Shown: piece after piece, positions 19,576 through 30,499 of the stretch
Layout: each line of letters opens with the position of its first letter
Position numbering within the stretch: position 1 is the stretch's first letter
Origin: Gammaproteobacteria bacterium
Lineage (GTDB): Bacteria; Pseudomonadota; Gammaproteobacteria; Xanthomonadales; SZUA-36
DNA: 64,000 nucleotides
Assembly (NCBI GenBank): GCA_030426265.1
Contig: JAUHYP010000005.1
Span: 86,722-150,721, forward strand
Direction: 5' to 3'
The notes under the pieces: generated by a model
Seen by the model: only the letters and a program-made list of their open reading frames with translations
Told to the model about the DNA's origin: nothing
The model's database searches: none
Made by a program: the position numbers and the translations under genes

Positions 19576-20568
19576 ATGGAATACTGGTTGCCACTGATCT
19601 ACCTCGTCGCCATGGGGATCGCGTTGCTGGTCTACGTGATCCTCGACGGCTACGACCTGGGCGTGGGCATGTTGCTGCCGTTGGCCGATGAACGCGAGAA
19701 AGACATCATGGTCGCCTCGATCGGTCCCTTCTGGGATGCCAACGAGACCTGGATCGTGCTGGGCGTGGGCATCCTCCTGATCGCCTTTCCCGTGGCGCAC
19801 GGCATCGTGCTCACCAGTCTCTACCTGCCGGTTACCATCATGCTGATGGGACTGATCCTGCGGGGTGTGGCCTTCGACCTCAGGGTCAAGGCGGGCGATC
19901 ATCGCAAGGCCCTGTGGAACCGTGCGTTCTTCCTCGGCTCGCTGATCGCATCGGTTGCCCAGGGGTGGATGCTCGGGTCCTATGTCACCGGATTGCAGTC
20001 GACGCCGACGGGTCTGATGTTTGCCGCCCTGATCGCCTTGACCCTCCCCGCCCTGTACCTCCTGCTCGGTTGCGGATGGTTGCTGATGAAAACCGAGGGG
20101 GCGCTGCAACGCAAGACCGTTGCCTGGGCCCGCCGGGCGATCCTGCCCATGGGCCTCGGTCTGCTGCTGGTTTCTGTGGCGACGCCGCTGGTGAGCGCGG
20201 GCATTGCGGAGAAATGGTTCAGCTGGCCCAACATGCTGTTGCTGGCGCCCATTCCGCTGGTCTCCCTCGCGGCCTTTGTCGGGTCGCTGGTCCTGCTCAG
20301 GCGCGAGGACTGGCTCCAGGGCAGTCGCAGCTGGTGGCTGTACGGTCTCACAGTGCTGGTCTGCTGCATGGCCAGCCTCGGGCTGGGCTACAGCCTGTTT
20401 CCCAACATCGTCGTCGATCGCCTGACGATCTGGGATGCGGCCGCGTCGGTGGATTCCTTGCTGTTCACGCTGGTCGGGGTGGTGCTGACGCTGCCGGTGA
20501 TCATCTTCTACACGATCTACGTCTACCGAATCTTTCACGGCAAGGCGACGGAATTGTCCTACGAGTGA
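19576..20568 (+). CDS. cydB: Cytochrome bd-type quinol oxidase subunit II
   Basis: This is the second core subunit of the bd oxidase, needed for heme insertion and stability. The 330 residues form about eight membrane segments. The start reads MEYWLPLIYLVAMGIALLVY, then the conserved ILDGYDLGVGMLLPL and GPFWDANETWIVLGVGIL. It begins 3 bp after the cydA stop, so both are made together. No CydX-like small gene was seen in the 146 bp downstream. Confidence 0.95.
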   Translation: MEYWLPLIYLVAMGIALLVYVILDGYDLGVGMLLPLADEREKDIMVASIGPFWDANETWIVLGVGILLIAFPVAHGIVLTSLYLPVTIMLMGLILRGVAFDLRVKAGDHRKALWNRAFFLGSLIASVAQGWMLGSYVTGLQSTPTGLMFAALIALTLPALYLLLGCGWLLMKTEGALQRKTVAWARRAILPMGLGLLLVSVATPLVSAGIAEKWFSWPNMLLLAPIPLVSLAAFVGSLVLLRREDWLQGSRSWWLYGLTVLVCCMASLGLGYSLFPNIVVDRLTIWDAAASVDSLLFTLVGVVLTLPVIIFYTIYVYRIFHGKATELSYE

Positions 20569-20714
20569 GTGGTCCGGCGGGCGCTCGCACCAGCGCGCCC
20601 GTCACGAGTGGGCGGTTTGCGGCGGACGCTGTTGACATTTTCCGGCCGAGTCCCGAGGGTAGGCATCCCCGGGCCGGTCGCCGGCCCGTTCCAAACACTT
20701 CACCCGGCGAGGTC

Positions 20715-22181
20715 ATGGCAGTGAACCTGGACAACCCTTCCCTTCTCCGCGAGCAGGCCTACGTCGACGGCGCCTGGATCGACGCCGATGACGGCGCTAG
20801 CTTCGATGTGACCAACCCGGCCGACGGGTCCGTCGTCGCCACCGTGCCCCAACTCGGTGTTGCCGAGACGGAACGGGCCGTGCAGGCGGCCGCGGACGCC
20901 TGGCCGGCCTGGCGCAAGCGCACCGCCAAGGACCGGGCCGCCGTCCTGCGTCGCTGGCACGATCTCATCCTGGCCAACAAGGACGATCTCGCCGCGATCA
21001 TGACCGCCGAACAGGGCAAGCCGCTGGCCGAGTCCGCCGGCGAGGTCGCCTACGGCGCGTCCTTCATCGAGTGGTTCGCCGAGGAAGGCAAGCGCCTGTA
21101 CGGCGACGTGGTGCCCACCCACATGAACGACCGACGGATCCTGGTGATCCGCCAGTCGGTCGGCGTCGTGGCCTGCATCACGCCCTGGAACTTCCCCAAC
21201 GCCATGATCACCCGCAAGGCCGCCCCGGCGCTGGCCGCCGGCTGCCCGGTGGTGATCAAGCCCGCCGGGGAGACGCCGCTGTCGGCGCTGGCCCTGGCCG
21301 TGCTGGCGGAGGAAGCGGGCATTCCGAAGGGCGTGTTCAACCTGGTCACCACCACGCAGTCGAAAGACGTCGGGAAGGTGCTTACCGAGAGCCCGCTGGT
21401 GCGCAAGTTCTCCTTCACCGGCTCGACCGGCGTGGGCAAACAGCTCATCCGCCAGTGCGCCTCGACCGTGAAAAAGGTCTCCATGGAGCTGGGCGGCAAC
21501 GCGCCCTTCATCGTTTTCGACGATGCCGACATCGACGCGGCCGTGAAGGGCGCCATCATTTCCAAGTACCGCAACGCCGGCCAGACCTGCGTCTGCGCCA
21601 ACCGCCTGTACGTGCAGGACGGGGTCTACGACGCCTTCGTGGAGCGTTTCGTGCAGGCGACCGCCGAGCTGAAAGTGGGCCGCGGCGACGCCCAGGGCGT
21701 GGACGTCGGCCCGATGATCTCCGAGGACGCGGTGTTGAAGGTCGAGACCCTGCTCGCCGACGCGGTCGGCAAGGGTGGCGCGGTGGTCGAGGGCGGCGCA
21801 CGGCACGCGTTGGGCGGACACTTCTTTCAGCCCACCGTGGTGCGCGACGCGACGGCGGACATGGATTTCGCCCGGGAGGAGATCTTCGGGCCCATCGCGC
21901 CGGTGTTCCGCTTCAGCGACGAGGCGGAGGTGATCGAGCTGGCCAACGCCACGGAGTTCGGCCTGGCGGCCTACTTCTACGCGCGCGACCTGGGCCGGGT
22001 CTGGCGCGTGGCCGAGGGCCTGGAATACGGCATGGTGTGCATCAACGACGGCATCCTCTCCACCGAGATCGCGCCCTTCGGCGGCATGAAGGAGTCGGGC
22101 ATCGGGCGCGAGGGGTCCAAGTACGGCATCGACGAATACACGGAGCTCAAGTACGTCACCATGGCCGGTATCGGTTCCTGA
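20715..22181 (+). CDS. gabD: NAD(P)+-dependent succinate-semialdehyde dehydrogenase
   Basis: This aldehyde dehydrogenase oxidises succinate semialdehyde to succinate, the last step of GABA catabolism. The ATG at 20715 gives 488 residues. The catalytic cysteine lies in NAGQTCVCANRLYV and the general base glutamate in MELGGNAPFIVFDDAD; the nucleotide loop is FTGSTGVGKQLI. The open frame extends far upstream through cydB but only this start fits the family length. TTGACA at 20632-20637 could be a -35, though no well-spaced -10 follows. The next gene starts 9 bp after its stop. Confidence 0.9.
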   Translation: MAVNLDNPSLLREQAYVDGAWIDADDGASFDVTNPADGSVVATVPQLGVAETERAVQAAADAWPAWRKRTAKDRAAVLRRWHDLILANKDDLAAIMTAEQGKPLAESAGEVAYGASFIEWFAEEGKRLYGDVVPTHMNDRRILVIRQSVGVVACITPWNFPNAMITRKAAPALAAGCPVVIKPAGETPLSALALAVLAEEAGIPKGVFNLVTTTQSKDVGKVLTESPLVRKFSFTGSTGVGKQLIRQCASTVKKVSMELGGNAPFIVFDDADIDAAVKGAIISKYRNAGQTCVCANRLYVQDGVYDAFVERFVQATAELKVGRGDAQGVDVGPMISEDAVLKVETLLADAVGKGGAVVEGGARHALGGHFFQPTVVRDATADMDFAREEIFGPIAPVFRFSDEAEVIELANATEFGLAAYFYARDLGRVWRVAEGLEYGMVCINDGILSTEIAPFGGMKESGIGREGSKYGIDEYTELKYVTMAGIGS

Positions 22182-22189
22182 GCGCCCGG

Positions 22190-23434
22190 GTGGAGGCCGC
22201 GGTTCCGGCGCTGGACGAGGACTTCGTCCGCTCGCGCTTCCCGGCCTATGCCGAGCCGTCCCTGCAGGACTTCGCGCACCTGGAAAACGCGGGCGGCTCC
22301 TTTGCCTGCGCGCCGGCCATCGAGCGGCTCGACCGCTTCTACCGAAAGACCAAGCTCCAGCCCTACTACCCCGCCGCCGCCTCCACGGCGGCCGGCGAGG
22401 CCATGGACGAAGCGCGAACGCGCTGGGCGGCCTGGCTGGGGGTCGCCGAAAATGAATTGCACCTGGGGCCTTCGACCTCCCAGAACACCTACGTGCTGGC
22501 GCAAGCCCTGCGCGGATGGCTGGAGCCCGGGGACGAGGTGGTAGTGACGAACCAGGACCACGAGGCCAATATCGGCGCCTTCGCGCGCCTGGCCGAAGCG
22601 GGCATCGTGGTCCGGGAGTGGACGGTGGACCCGGAATCGGGCGAACTGGAAACCGAAGGACTCGAGCGGGTCCTGGGGGAGCGCACGCGGGTGGTCGCGT
22701 TCACCCACTGCTCCAACGTCGTCGGCAGCATCAACCCGGTGGCGGCGTGGTGCGAACGGATTCGCGCGGCCGGCGCGCTGTCCATCGTGGACGGGGTCTC
22801 CTTCGCGCCCCACGGCACGCCCCGGGTTCCGGACCTGGGCGCGGATATCTACCTGTTCTCCCTGTACAAGGTCTACGGTCCGCACCTGGGCCTGATGACG
22901 ATGCGTGCGGAATGGAACCAGCGGCTGCCCAACCAGGCCCACTATTTCAACGCGGCTTATCCCGGCAAGCGCTTCACGCCGGCTGGACCGGACCATGCCC
23001 AGGTGGCTGCCGCCGCCGGCGTGATCGAGTACTTCGATGCCCTGGACCGGCGGCATTTCCCGGGCGAACAGGCTACCGGCGCGTCACGCCGGGTCCAGGC
23101 GCTGTTGCGCGAGCAGGAGTGCGCGCTGGCGCAACCTCTGCTGGACTGGCTGGCGGACCACCCCCGGGTGCGGCTGATCGGGCGGGTGGACGCCACGGAA
23201 CGCGCGCCCACGATCGCCTTCACGGCCGAGGGCGTCCACCCTCGTGACCTTTCAGAAGCGTTGGCGGAAGATCACATCGGCGTGGGCTGGGGGGATTTCT
23301 ACGCCCGGCGCCTGGTCGAGGCGCTCGGTCTCGACGCGGATCAGGGCGTGCTGCGCTGCTCGCTGGTGCACTACAACACCGCCGGGGAAGTGGCCCGGCT
23401 GGTGGATGCACTGGACCGTTTACTGGCCGGCTGA
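22190..23434 (+). CDS. Class V aminotransferase / cysteine desulfurase-like protein
   Basis: This fold-type I PLP enzyme resembles the cysteine desulfurase-like subfamily named after Vibrio VC1184. The GTG at 22190, 9 bp after gabD, gives 414 residues. The family patterns HLENAGGSFACAPAIERL, LGPSTSQNTYVLAQAL and TNQDHEANIGAF are present. The PLP lysine is in LFSLYKVYGPHLG. The substrate is unknown; desulfurase activity is not guaranteed because the active-site cysteine loop of IscS/SufS is not evident. It is probably cotranscribed with gabD. Its last 15 bases overlap the 3' end of the convergent next gene. Confidence 0.82.
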   Translation: MEAAVPALDEDFVRSRFPAYAEPSLQDFAHLENAGGSFACAPAIERLDRFYRKTKLQPYYPAAASTAAGEAMDEARTRWAAWLGVAENELHLGPSTSQNTYVLAQALRGWLEPGDEVVVTNQDHEANIGAFARLAEAGIVVREWTVDPESGELETEGLERVLGERTRVVAFTHCSNVVGSINPVAAWCERIRAAGALSIVDGVSFAPHGTPRVPDLGADIYLFSLYKVYGPHLGLMTMRAEWNQRLPNQAHYFNAAYPGKRFTPAGPDHAQVAAAAGVIEYFDALDRRHFPGEQATGASRRVQALLREQECALAQPLLDWLADHPRVRLIGRVDATERAPTIAFTAEGVHPRDLSEALAEDHIGVGWGDFYARRLVEALGLDADQGVLRCSLVHYNTAGEVARLVDALDRLLAG

Positions 23435-24283
23435 GTCCGGGGACCGCTGGTCGATCGGCAGGAGCGTGTCCAGGTAACGCAGGCTCGCCGGCACCTGTTC
23501 CAGCACCCGCGAGGACTCATCCTCGATGAACCAGTATTCGATGCCCTGGCGCCGGGCCTCGGCCACGACACCGGCGATTCCCACGTCACCCTGCCCCAGC
23601 ACCACGTTGGTCTCCACGTCGGAGTGGCCGGTGGTGGTGTCGGGCGTGCCGTGGGCGCGGTCCTTCAGGTGCAGCGAGGTCCAGCGTCCGGGATAGGCTT
23701 GCAGCAGTTCGAGCGGGTCGGCGCCGCCCTGGCGCACCCAGTAGACGTCCATCTGGAACTGGCCGCCGGTCACTTCCGCGGCCATCAGGTCGAACAGCGT
23801 GCCCTCGCCGAAGCGGATGAACTCGTAGCCATGCACGTGATACTGGAGCGTGATTCCATGGTCGCTCAGCAGTGGCCCGGCGGCGTTCATGACCTCGATG
23901 GCGGCGCGCGCATCCGCCTCGCCGAATCCCCGGTTTCCGTCGTGGGGAATCCAGTAGAAGGTGGCGAACTCAGCGCCGTAGAAGCGGGCCTTGTAGACAA
24001 CGGCCATGGGGTTGTCGCGCAGTTCCTCGAAGTTCGTGTCCACGCTGGGCAGGGACAGGCCGAGGCGATTCAGCTCGTCCCGGAACCCGTCGGCGGTCAT
24101 GCCGTACAGGTTGCCGCCACCCTCGACGCTGGTGAGGCCCCACTCCGCGACCTGCGCCAGGGCGGCAGGGGCGTCCGCCTCCAGCTGGTTGCGGAGGCTG
24201 TAGAGCTGGAGGCCGAGGGTTTCGGCATCCGCCACGGGTGCGGCGAAGACCGTCGCCAGCGAGATCGATAGCAGTCGTTTCAT
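23420..24283 (-). CDS. Secreted sugar phosphate isomerase/epimerase-like TIM barrel
   Basis: The 287 residues start with a signal peptide (MKRLLSISLATVFAAPVADA). The mature part has xylose-isomerase-like TIM-barrel features: LGLQLYSLRNQL, EGGGNLYGMT, ITLQYHVHGYEF, FQMDVYWVRQGG and SLHLKDRAHG, which supply the Glu/His/Asp metal ligands usual in this family. Export is common for a subset found near sugar-degradation genes. No sugar genes adjoin it here, so the substrate is unknown. It converges on the class V enzyme. Confidence 0.78.
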   Translation of the reverse strand: MKRLLSISLATVFAAPVADAETLGLQLYSLRNQLEADAPAALAQVAEWGLTSVEGGGNLYGMTADGFRDELNRLGLSLPSVDTNFEELRDNPMAVVYKARFYGAEFATFYWIPHDGNRGFGEADARAAIEVMNAAGPLLSDHGITLQYHVHGYEFIRFGEGTLFDLMAAEVTGGQFQMDVYWVRQGGADPLELLQAYPGRWTSLHLKDRAHGTPDTTTGHSDVETNVVLGQGDVGIAGVVAEARRQGIEYWFIEDESSRVLEQVPASLRYLDTLLPIDQRSPDSAGQ

Positions 24284-24324
24284 GCGGCCATTGTACGGCG
24301 AAGCCCGGCACGTCGGGCGCCGGT

Positions 24325-24361
24325 AAAGAAAGCGAACCCGACGCCATGGCGCCGGGTTCGC
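24325..24361 (-). terminator. Rho-independent terminator after the TPR gene
   Basis: GCGAACCCG (24332-24340) and CGGGTTCGC (24353-24361) form a 9-bp stem extended by an inner CGCC/GGCG pairing. On the minus strand the stem is followed by TTTCTTTA (complement of 24324-24331). It lies 10 bp past the stop of the minus-strand TPR gene. Confidence 0.8.
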
Positions 24362-24370
24362 GTTCAGGCA

Positions 24371-25744
24371 TCAGGCAGCCTGGAGACCCGCGCCCTGGTT
24401 GTGCTTGCGAAACCGCCGGGTCAATGGACTGTGCGGCTTGTGTTCGGCGCGCTCGTTGATGAGGTTGGTGGCCAGGCCCGATTGGCCGCCCCGCAGCGCT
24501 GCTTCGATCAGGGTCTGGTTGAGGATGTCGCGCTGGGCGTGGCTGCCGCCAAACCGGTTCGCGATGCTCCGGACCGGCGCCAGGGACGTCACCGCGTCGT
24601 CGAAGCGGCCTTCGGCGAAGGCGAGAAAGCCGGAGGCGCAGGGCATGCCGACCACGCGGGCCATCATCCCCGTCACCGGCTCATCGCCCCGGGCCGCCCG
24701 TTCGACGGCCGCCAGGATCTCGCGTGCCGCGTCCAGTCGCCCGGCGCCGATCATGGCGATCAGGGCGTGCAGGTCGTTGAAGGCGTAGAAGCCGTTCTCC
24801 AGCGGGGCCTTGCGCTGCCAGTGGTCGGCCAGGGTGCTCCAGCGATCGCCGAGGTCGACACCCATCAGGTGCAGGCGCCACAACAGGGCGCTGGCATCGA
24901 CCATCTGCAGCGACATCTCGCCCATTCCCGTGGACACCTGTCCGTCGTACAGGCCCAGGGCCTCGCCGAACTGCTCCTCTTCGATATGGAACAGCGCCAG
25001 GTGCCACCAGTTGTGGAAGGCCAGTCCGTTGTCGGGCGCCCAGTCATCGACCCGGTCCTTCAGAAAGGCGCGGCCCTCCTGGTAGCGGTTCTGCATCTCC
25101 ATGACGTGGGTGGCCGCGTGGACGCTCCAGGCATCCCGGGGCTCGAGCTCGAGCGCCTCCCGCGCCGCGTCTTCTGCCCGGTCGAACTGGTGGCATTCCT
25201 CGTAGCCGAAGGCGTGCATGCCACGGACGTAGGAGTAGCCCGGAGTGGCGCGGTCCCAGTGCGCGATGACGCGCCCGATTCGGTCCCTGAGATTGACGGC
25301 ATCGCCCAGGTAGAAATCCGTCAGGTGGCCGCATTGCAGCGCCAGGGCGTCGCGGGGTTCTTCGGCCAGAACCTCGTCCCAGGCTTGTCCGGCCCGGTCC
25401 CAGCGCCCGTCCAGCCAGTGCCGGACCGCGGTGATGAGTCCCCGTTCCCGGTCATTGGCGTGGCCCAGCGCTTCCGCCTGTTCGATGGATCTGCGCGCTT
25501 CAGGCAGGAACTGCCGCTCGCTCATCATCAGCAGTGCGCTCGCACGGAACACGTGGCCCAGGACGAATCCGGGATCGCGCTCGAGCGCCGCGTCGAGCGT
25601 TTCCATGGGATCGCCGAAATAGCTCTGGAAACGAACCAGGGCGGTTTCGAAGTCTTCGAGCGAGCGGGGGTCGCAGCGCGACACGGGGACACCTCGCGCG
25701 TCCCTTTGGGTGGTGTGGCTCGGGATCACTGTTCTTTCCTCCAT
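24371..25744 (-). CDS. TTC38-type tetratricopeptide repeat protein
   Basis: This 457-residue soluble protein consists of TPR-like helical repeats and matches the tetratricopeptide repeat protein 38 family found in many proteobacteria and in animals. Typical pieces are DAALERDPGFVLGHVFRASA near residue 50, HAFGYEECHQFDRAEDAARE, and AFHNWWHLALFHIEEEQFGE near 245. The biochemical role of the family is not known to me. There is no signal peptide. It is divergent from a TetR regulator, with an 11-bp imperfect palindrome in the 227-bp gap, and ends in a clear terminator. Confidence 0.82.
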   Translation of the reverse strand: MEERTVIPSHTTQRDARGVPVSRCDPRSLEDFETALVRFQSYFGDPMETLDAALERDPGFVLGHVFRASALLMMSERQFLPEARRSIEQAEALGHANDRERGLITAVRHWLDGRWDRAGQAWDEVLAEEPRDALALQCGHLTDFYLGDAVNLRDRIGRVIAHWDRATPGYSYVRGMHAFGYEECHQFDRAEDAAREALELEPRDAWSVHAATHVMEMQNRYQEGRAFLKDRVDDWAPDNGLAFHNWWHLALFHIEEEQFGEALGLYDGQVSTGMGEMSLQMVDASALLWRLHLMGVDLGDRWSTLADHWQRKAPLENGFYAFNDLHALIAMIGAGRLDAAREILAAVERAARGDEPVTGMMARVVGMPCASGFLAFAEGRFDDAVTSLAPVRSIANRFGGSHAQRDILNQTLIEAALRGGQSGLATNLINERAEHKPHSPLTRRFRKHNQGAGLQAA

Positions 25745-25863
25745 TTCAATGAATGACTGGACGAGACGACGATGGTTGGCGTCGCATTCGACCGTGTGAT
25801 TCCAGACTAGAGGAGCGGCCTGCCGAATACAGTGAACCCGGGGTATCGAAATAAGAACGAATT

Positions 25864-25888
25864 CATGTCGTTGTAAAACAACAACATG
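25864..25888. promoter_or_regulatory. Palindrome between the TPR gene and tetR
   Basis: CATGTCGTTGT (25864-25874) and ACAACAACATG (25878-25888) pair over 11 bp with one mismatch and a 3-bp centre. It lies roughly midway between divergent starts at 25744 and 25972. That is the usual place and symmetry for a TetR operator controlling both genes. Binding is inferred. Confidence 0.5.
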
Positions 25889-25971
25889 GAGTGATTCTCC
25901 TTGCCGGCGGTCCGGCAGCGCGAACGATTCGCCCTGAAAACTATACTTACGGTCCAGTCAATGGAGTCGAT

Positions 25972-26586
25972 ATGACCGGACGAAGCAACAGCAGCCGCGA
26001 GCGCATTCTCGAAAATGCCGAATCCATCGTCCTCGAAAAGGGGTTCCATGCCACGTCGATCAAGGACATTCTCGATCGGTCGGCGATCACCAAGGGCGGG
26101 TTCTTTTACCACTTCGATGGCAAGCCGGGCCTGGCCGTGGCCCTGGTGGAGCGATACCTGGTCCAGGATGACGAGGTGTTTTCCGGACTGAGCGAGCAGG
26201 CCGAAGCGCTCAGCGAAGACCCGCTGCACCAGCTGTTGATCTTTCTCAACCTGCTGGCGGAGACCTTCGGGCGGCTGCCCGACACGCACCCGGGTTGCCT
26301 GGTGGCGAGCTTTACCTACGAAAACCAGTTGCTCAACGAGGAAGTACAGCAGTTGATGCAGCAGGGGCTGGAGAGCTGGCGGCAGATGATGATCGGAAAG
26401 CTGGAGCGTGCCGGCGCGGCGTACCCCATGGCCGGTGACGTGTCGACGCAGACACTGGCGGACATGTTCACGGCCGTGATCGAAGGCGGCATCCTGCTGG
26501 CGCGCAATTTCGACGAGAACCGGCTCATCTCCGAGCAGGTGCTCGCCTACAGGGCGTTTCTTCGCATGGTGTTCGGCGCGGAGTAG
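25972..26586 (+). CDS. TetR/AcrR-family transcriptional regulator
   Basis: The ATG at 25972 gives 204 residues. The N-terminal helix-turn-helix reads RERILENAESIVLEKGFHAT then KDILDRSAITKGGFFYHFDG, the standard TetR DNA-binding unit with the KGxFYxHF signature. The rest is an all-helical ligand domain with a cysteine in THPGCLVASFTYENQL, as in the subgroup related to the electrophile sensors. A TATACT hexamer at 25942-25947 may be its -10. It is divergent from the TPR gene, its probable target along with itself. Confidence 0.88.
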   Translation: MTGRSNSSRERILENAESIVLEKGFHATSIKDILDRSAITKGGFFYHFDGKPGLAVALVERYLVQDDEVFSGLSEQAEALSEDPLHQLLIFLNLLAETFGRLPDTHPGCLVASFTYENQLLNEEVQQLMQQGLESWRQMMIGKLERAGAAYPMAGDVSTQTLADMFTAVIEGGILLARNFDENRLISEQVLAYRAFLRMVFGAE

Positions 26587-26705
26587 GCCCCGGCGCCGCG
26601 AGGCCCGGTGATGGCCGGGTGCGGTTCCGCCGCCTGGCGACAGCGGGTCGCGTGAGGCACGCGCGACACCAATGAGGCGCCGCGCGATGACTCACTCGTC
26701 CGGCT

Positions 26706-28352
<1,647 letters not shown>

Positions 28353-28675
28353 TGGATTGTTGCTCCAGTCATGCCCTGGCCCACTCGCGTGGGTCACCGG
28401 TCAGGGCTGGAAAATGGTTTGAACCCGGGTCGCATAGTCCGGCGACACCTGGTGTTCGATTTCCGGCGGGATCGGACGATTGCGTGACCCGGATGGGGTC
28501 AGAAGTCCGAAACGGCAGGGACACCACCGGCCGGGTGTCCACAGAAGTCGCCATTGTACCAGATTCGCCCTACTTTCGGGCCGGTTTTCATTGGGATGCA
28601 CCCCTGTCATAAAAACGTTATTCTTGCCCGCACGTGACGGCATGGCCGCCGTCGCCAGGAGAACAAAAGGCTCGA
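28353..28675. other. Divergent intergenic region, rhlE / oxidoreductase module
   Basis: These 323 bases separate two divergent genes. I see no gene, tRNA or strong terminator. The final 80 bases before the right-hand gene are AT-richer and contain TATTCT at 28619-28624, a possible -10, without a well-placed -35. Both divergent promoters must lie here. Confidence 0.5.
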
Positions 28676-30499
28676 ATGGAACGCACGGATATCTCGAATC
28701 CGGCTTACTTCCACCAGGTCGTGGACTGCCAATGGGGCTGTCCCGCGCACACTGACGTTCCCGAATACATCCGCCTCATCGCCCAGGGGCATTTCACCGA
28801 CGCGTACATGGTCAACCGGGAGAGCAACGTCTTCCCCGGCATTCTCGGCCGTGTCTGCGACCGCCCTTGCGAACCGGCCTGCCGCCGCGGGCGTACCGGC
28901 CAGAAACCCGTCGCCATCTGCCGCCTCAAGCGTGTCGCCGCCGACCATCGCCAGGACGTCAGCGACCGCCTGCCCGTGATTCCCTCGGAGAAGAACGGCA
29001 AGCGCATCGCCCTGGTGGGCGCCGGCTGCGCCTCGCTCACGGTGTGCAACGACCTGATGCCGCTGGGTTACGAGTGCACGGTGTTCGAAGCCCTGGACAA
29101 ACCCGGCGGCCTGATGCGCTCCAATATCCCCGCCTTCCGCCTGCCCGCCGAGGTGCTGGACGAAGAACTGGGCATGATCGTCGACATGGGCGTGGACCTG
29201 CGCCTGGGCCAGCGGGTGGACAGCCTGGCGGCCCTGCTCGACGAGGGCTATGACGCCGTGTTCATCGGCAGCGGGGCGCCCAAGGGCAAGGAGCTGGACC
29301 TGCCCGGCCGCACCGAGGGCGACGCCAACATCCACATCGGCATCAGCTGGCTGGAATCCGTGGCCTTCGGCCACACGAAGGAAATCGGCAAACGTGTGCT
29401 GATCATCGGCGTGGGCAACACCGCCATGGACTGCTGCCGCACGTCCCTGCGCCTGGGCGCGGCGGACGTGAAGGTGATGGCGCGCAAGCCGCGCGATTTC
29501 TTCAAGGCCTCGGAGTGGGAACTCGAGGACGCCGAGGAAGAGAACGTCGAGATCGTCATCAACCACTCGCCCAAGGCCTTCGTGGTGGAGGGCGGCAAAC
29601 TCACCGGCATGCGTTTCGACCGCATGGAATACACGACCGAAGACGGACGCATCGTCGATCAACGAATCGTCGACGAGGTGGTCATCCCCTGTGACGATGT
29701 CGTCCTGGCCATCGGTCAGGAGAACGCCTTCCCCTGGATCGAGCGCGACATCGGCCTGGAGTTCGATCGCTGGGACGTACCGGTGGTGGACCGGACCACC
29801 TTCGAGTCCACCCGCCCGGGCGTGTTCTTCGGTGGCGACGCGGCCTTCGGTCCGGAGAACATCATCTGGGCCGTGGAGCATGGGCATCAGGCGGCGATCT
29901 CCATCCACAAGCATTGCCAGGGCGAATCCATGGCCGAGCGCCTGCCGCCCACGCTCAATCTCGGCAGCCGCAAGATGGGCATGCACGAGTGGGCCTATTC
30001 GAACGATTTCGACCCCGCGGCGCGCCGCAAGATGGAGCACGTGCCGCTGCTCGAGCGCTTCAAGGCGCTGAGCACCGAGGTCGAGCTCGGCTTCGACGCC
30101 GAGCAGACGGCGGTGGAGGTGGAGCGCTGCCTCAACTGCGACATCCAGACCGTCTTCACCGACGACCTGTGCATCGAGTGCGACGCCTGCCTCGACATCT
30201 GCCCAACGCAGTGCCTGACCATCACTGCCGACGGTCCGGAAGAAGACGTCGAAACCCGGCTCAAGGCCCCGCGCCTGGAGCCGGAACAGCCCTTGTTCGC
30301 CTCCGGTCCGCTGAAGCAGACCGCGCGCATCATGGTCAAGGACGAGAATCTCTGCGTGCACTGCGGCCTCTGCGCCGAGCGCTGCCCCACCGCCGCCTGG
30401 GACATGCAGAAGTCCCTGCTGCACTTTCCCAAGGCCATCGACCACGGACCCGCCACATGCCCGACCAGCCGTCCGCTTCCGCAACGCAAAGCCGGATAA
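28676..30499 (+). CDS. GltD-like FAD/NAD(P) oxidoreductase with C-terminal 2[4Fe-4S] domain
   Basis: This would move electrons between NAD(P)H, flavin and iron-sulfur clusters for the adjacent 2-oxoacid oxidoreductase. The ATG at 28676 gives 607 residues. An N-terminal cysteine-rich domain (CQWGCPAHTDVPEYIRLI; RVCDRPCEPACRRG) resembles that of glutamate synthase small subunit. A first Rossmann motif follows (VGAGCASLTVCNDL, with Cys where GAGPAG is usual), then a second at IIGVGNTAMDCC. The C-terminus adds two ferredoxin motifs, CIECDACLDICPTQC and CVHCGLCAERCPTAAW. It overlaps the next gene by 43 bp, indicating tight coupling. Confidence 0.88.
   Translation: MERTDISNPAYFHQVVDCQWGCPAHTDVPEYIRLIAQGHFTDAYMVNRESNVFPGILGRVCDRPCEPACRRGRTGQKPVAICRLKRVAADHRQDVSDRLPVIPSEKNGKRIALVGAGCASLTVCNDLMPLGYECTVFEALDKPGGLMRSNIPAFRLPAEVLDEELGMIVDMGVDLRLGQRVDSLAALLDEGYDAVFIGSGAPKGKELDLPGRTEGDANIHIGISWLESVAFGHTKEIGKRVLIIGVGNTAMDCCRTSLRLGAADVKVMARKPRDFFKASEWELEDAEEENVEIVINHSPKAFVVEGGKLTGMRFDRMEYTTEDGRIVDQRIVDEVVIPCDDVVLAIGQENAFPWIERDIGLEFDRWDVPVVDRTTFESTRPGVFFGGDAAFGPENIIWAVEHGHQAAISIHKHCQGESMAERLPPTLNLGSRKMGMHEWAYSNDFDPAARRKMEHVPLLERFKALSTEVELGFDAEQTAVEVERCLNCDIQTVFTDDLCIECDACLDICPTQCLTITADGPEEDVETRLKAPRLEPEQPLFASGPLKQTARIMVKDENLCVHCGLCAERCPTAAWDMQKSLLHFPKAIDHGPATCPTSRPLPQRKAG

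Noticed and set aside
28353..28675. tRNA-like GGTTTGAACCC sequence upstream of rhlE
   Set aside because: No cloverleaf with acceptor stem and anticodon arm can be built around it.
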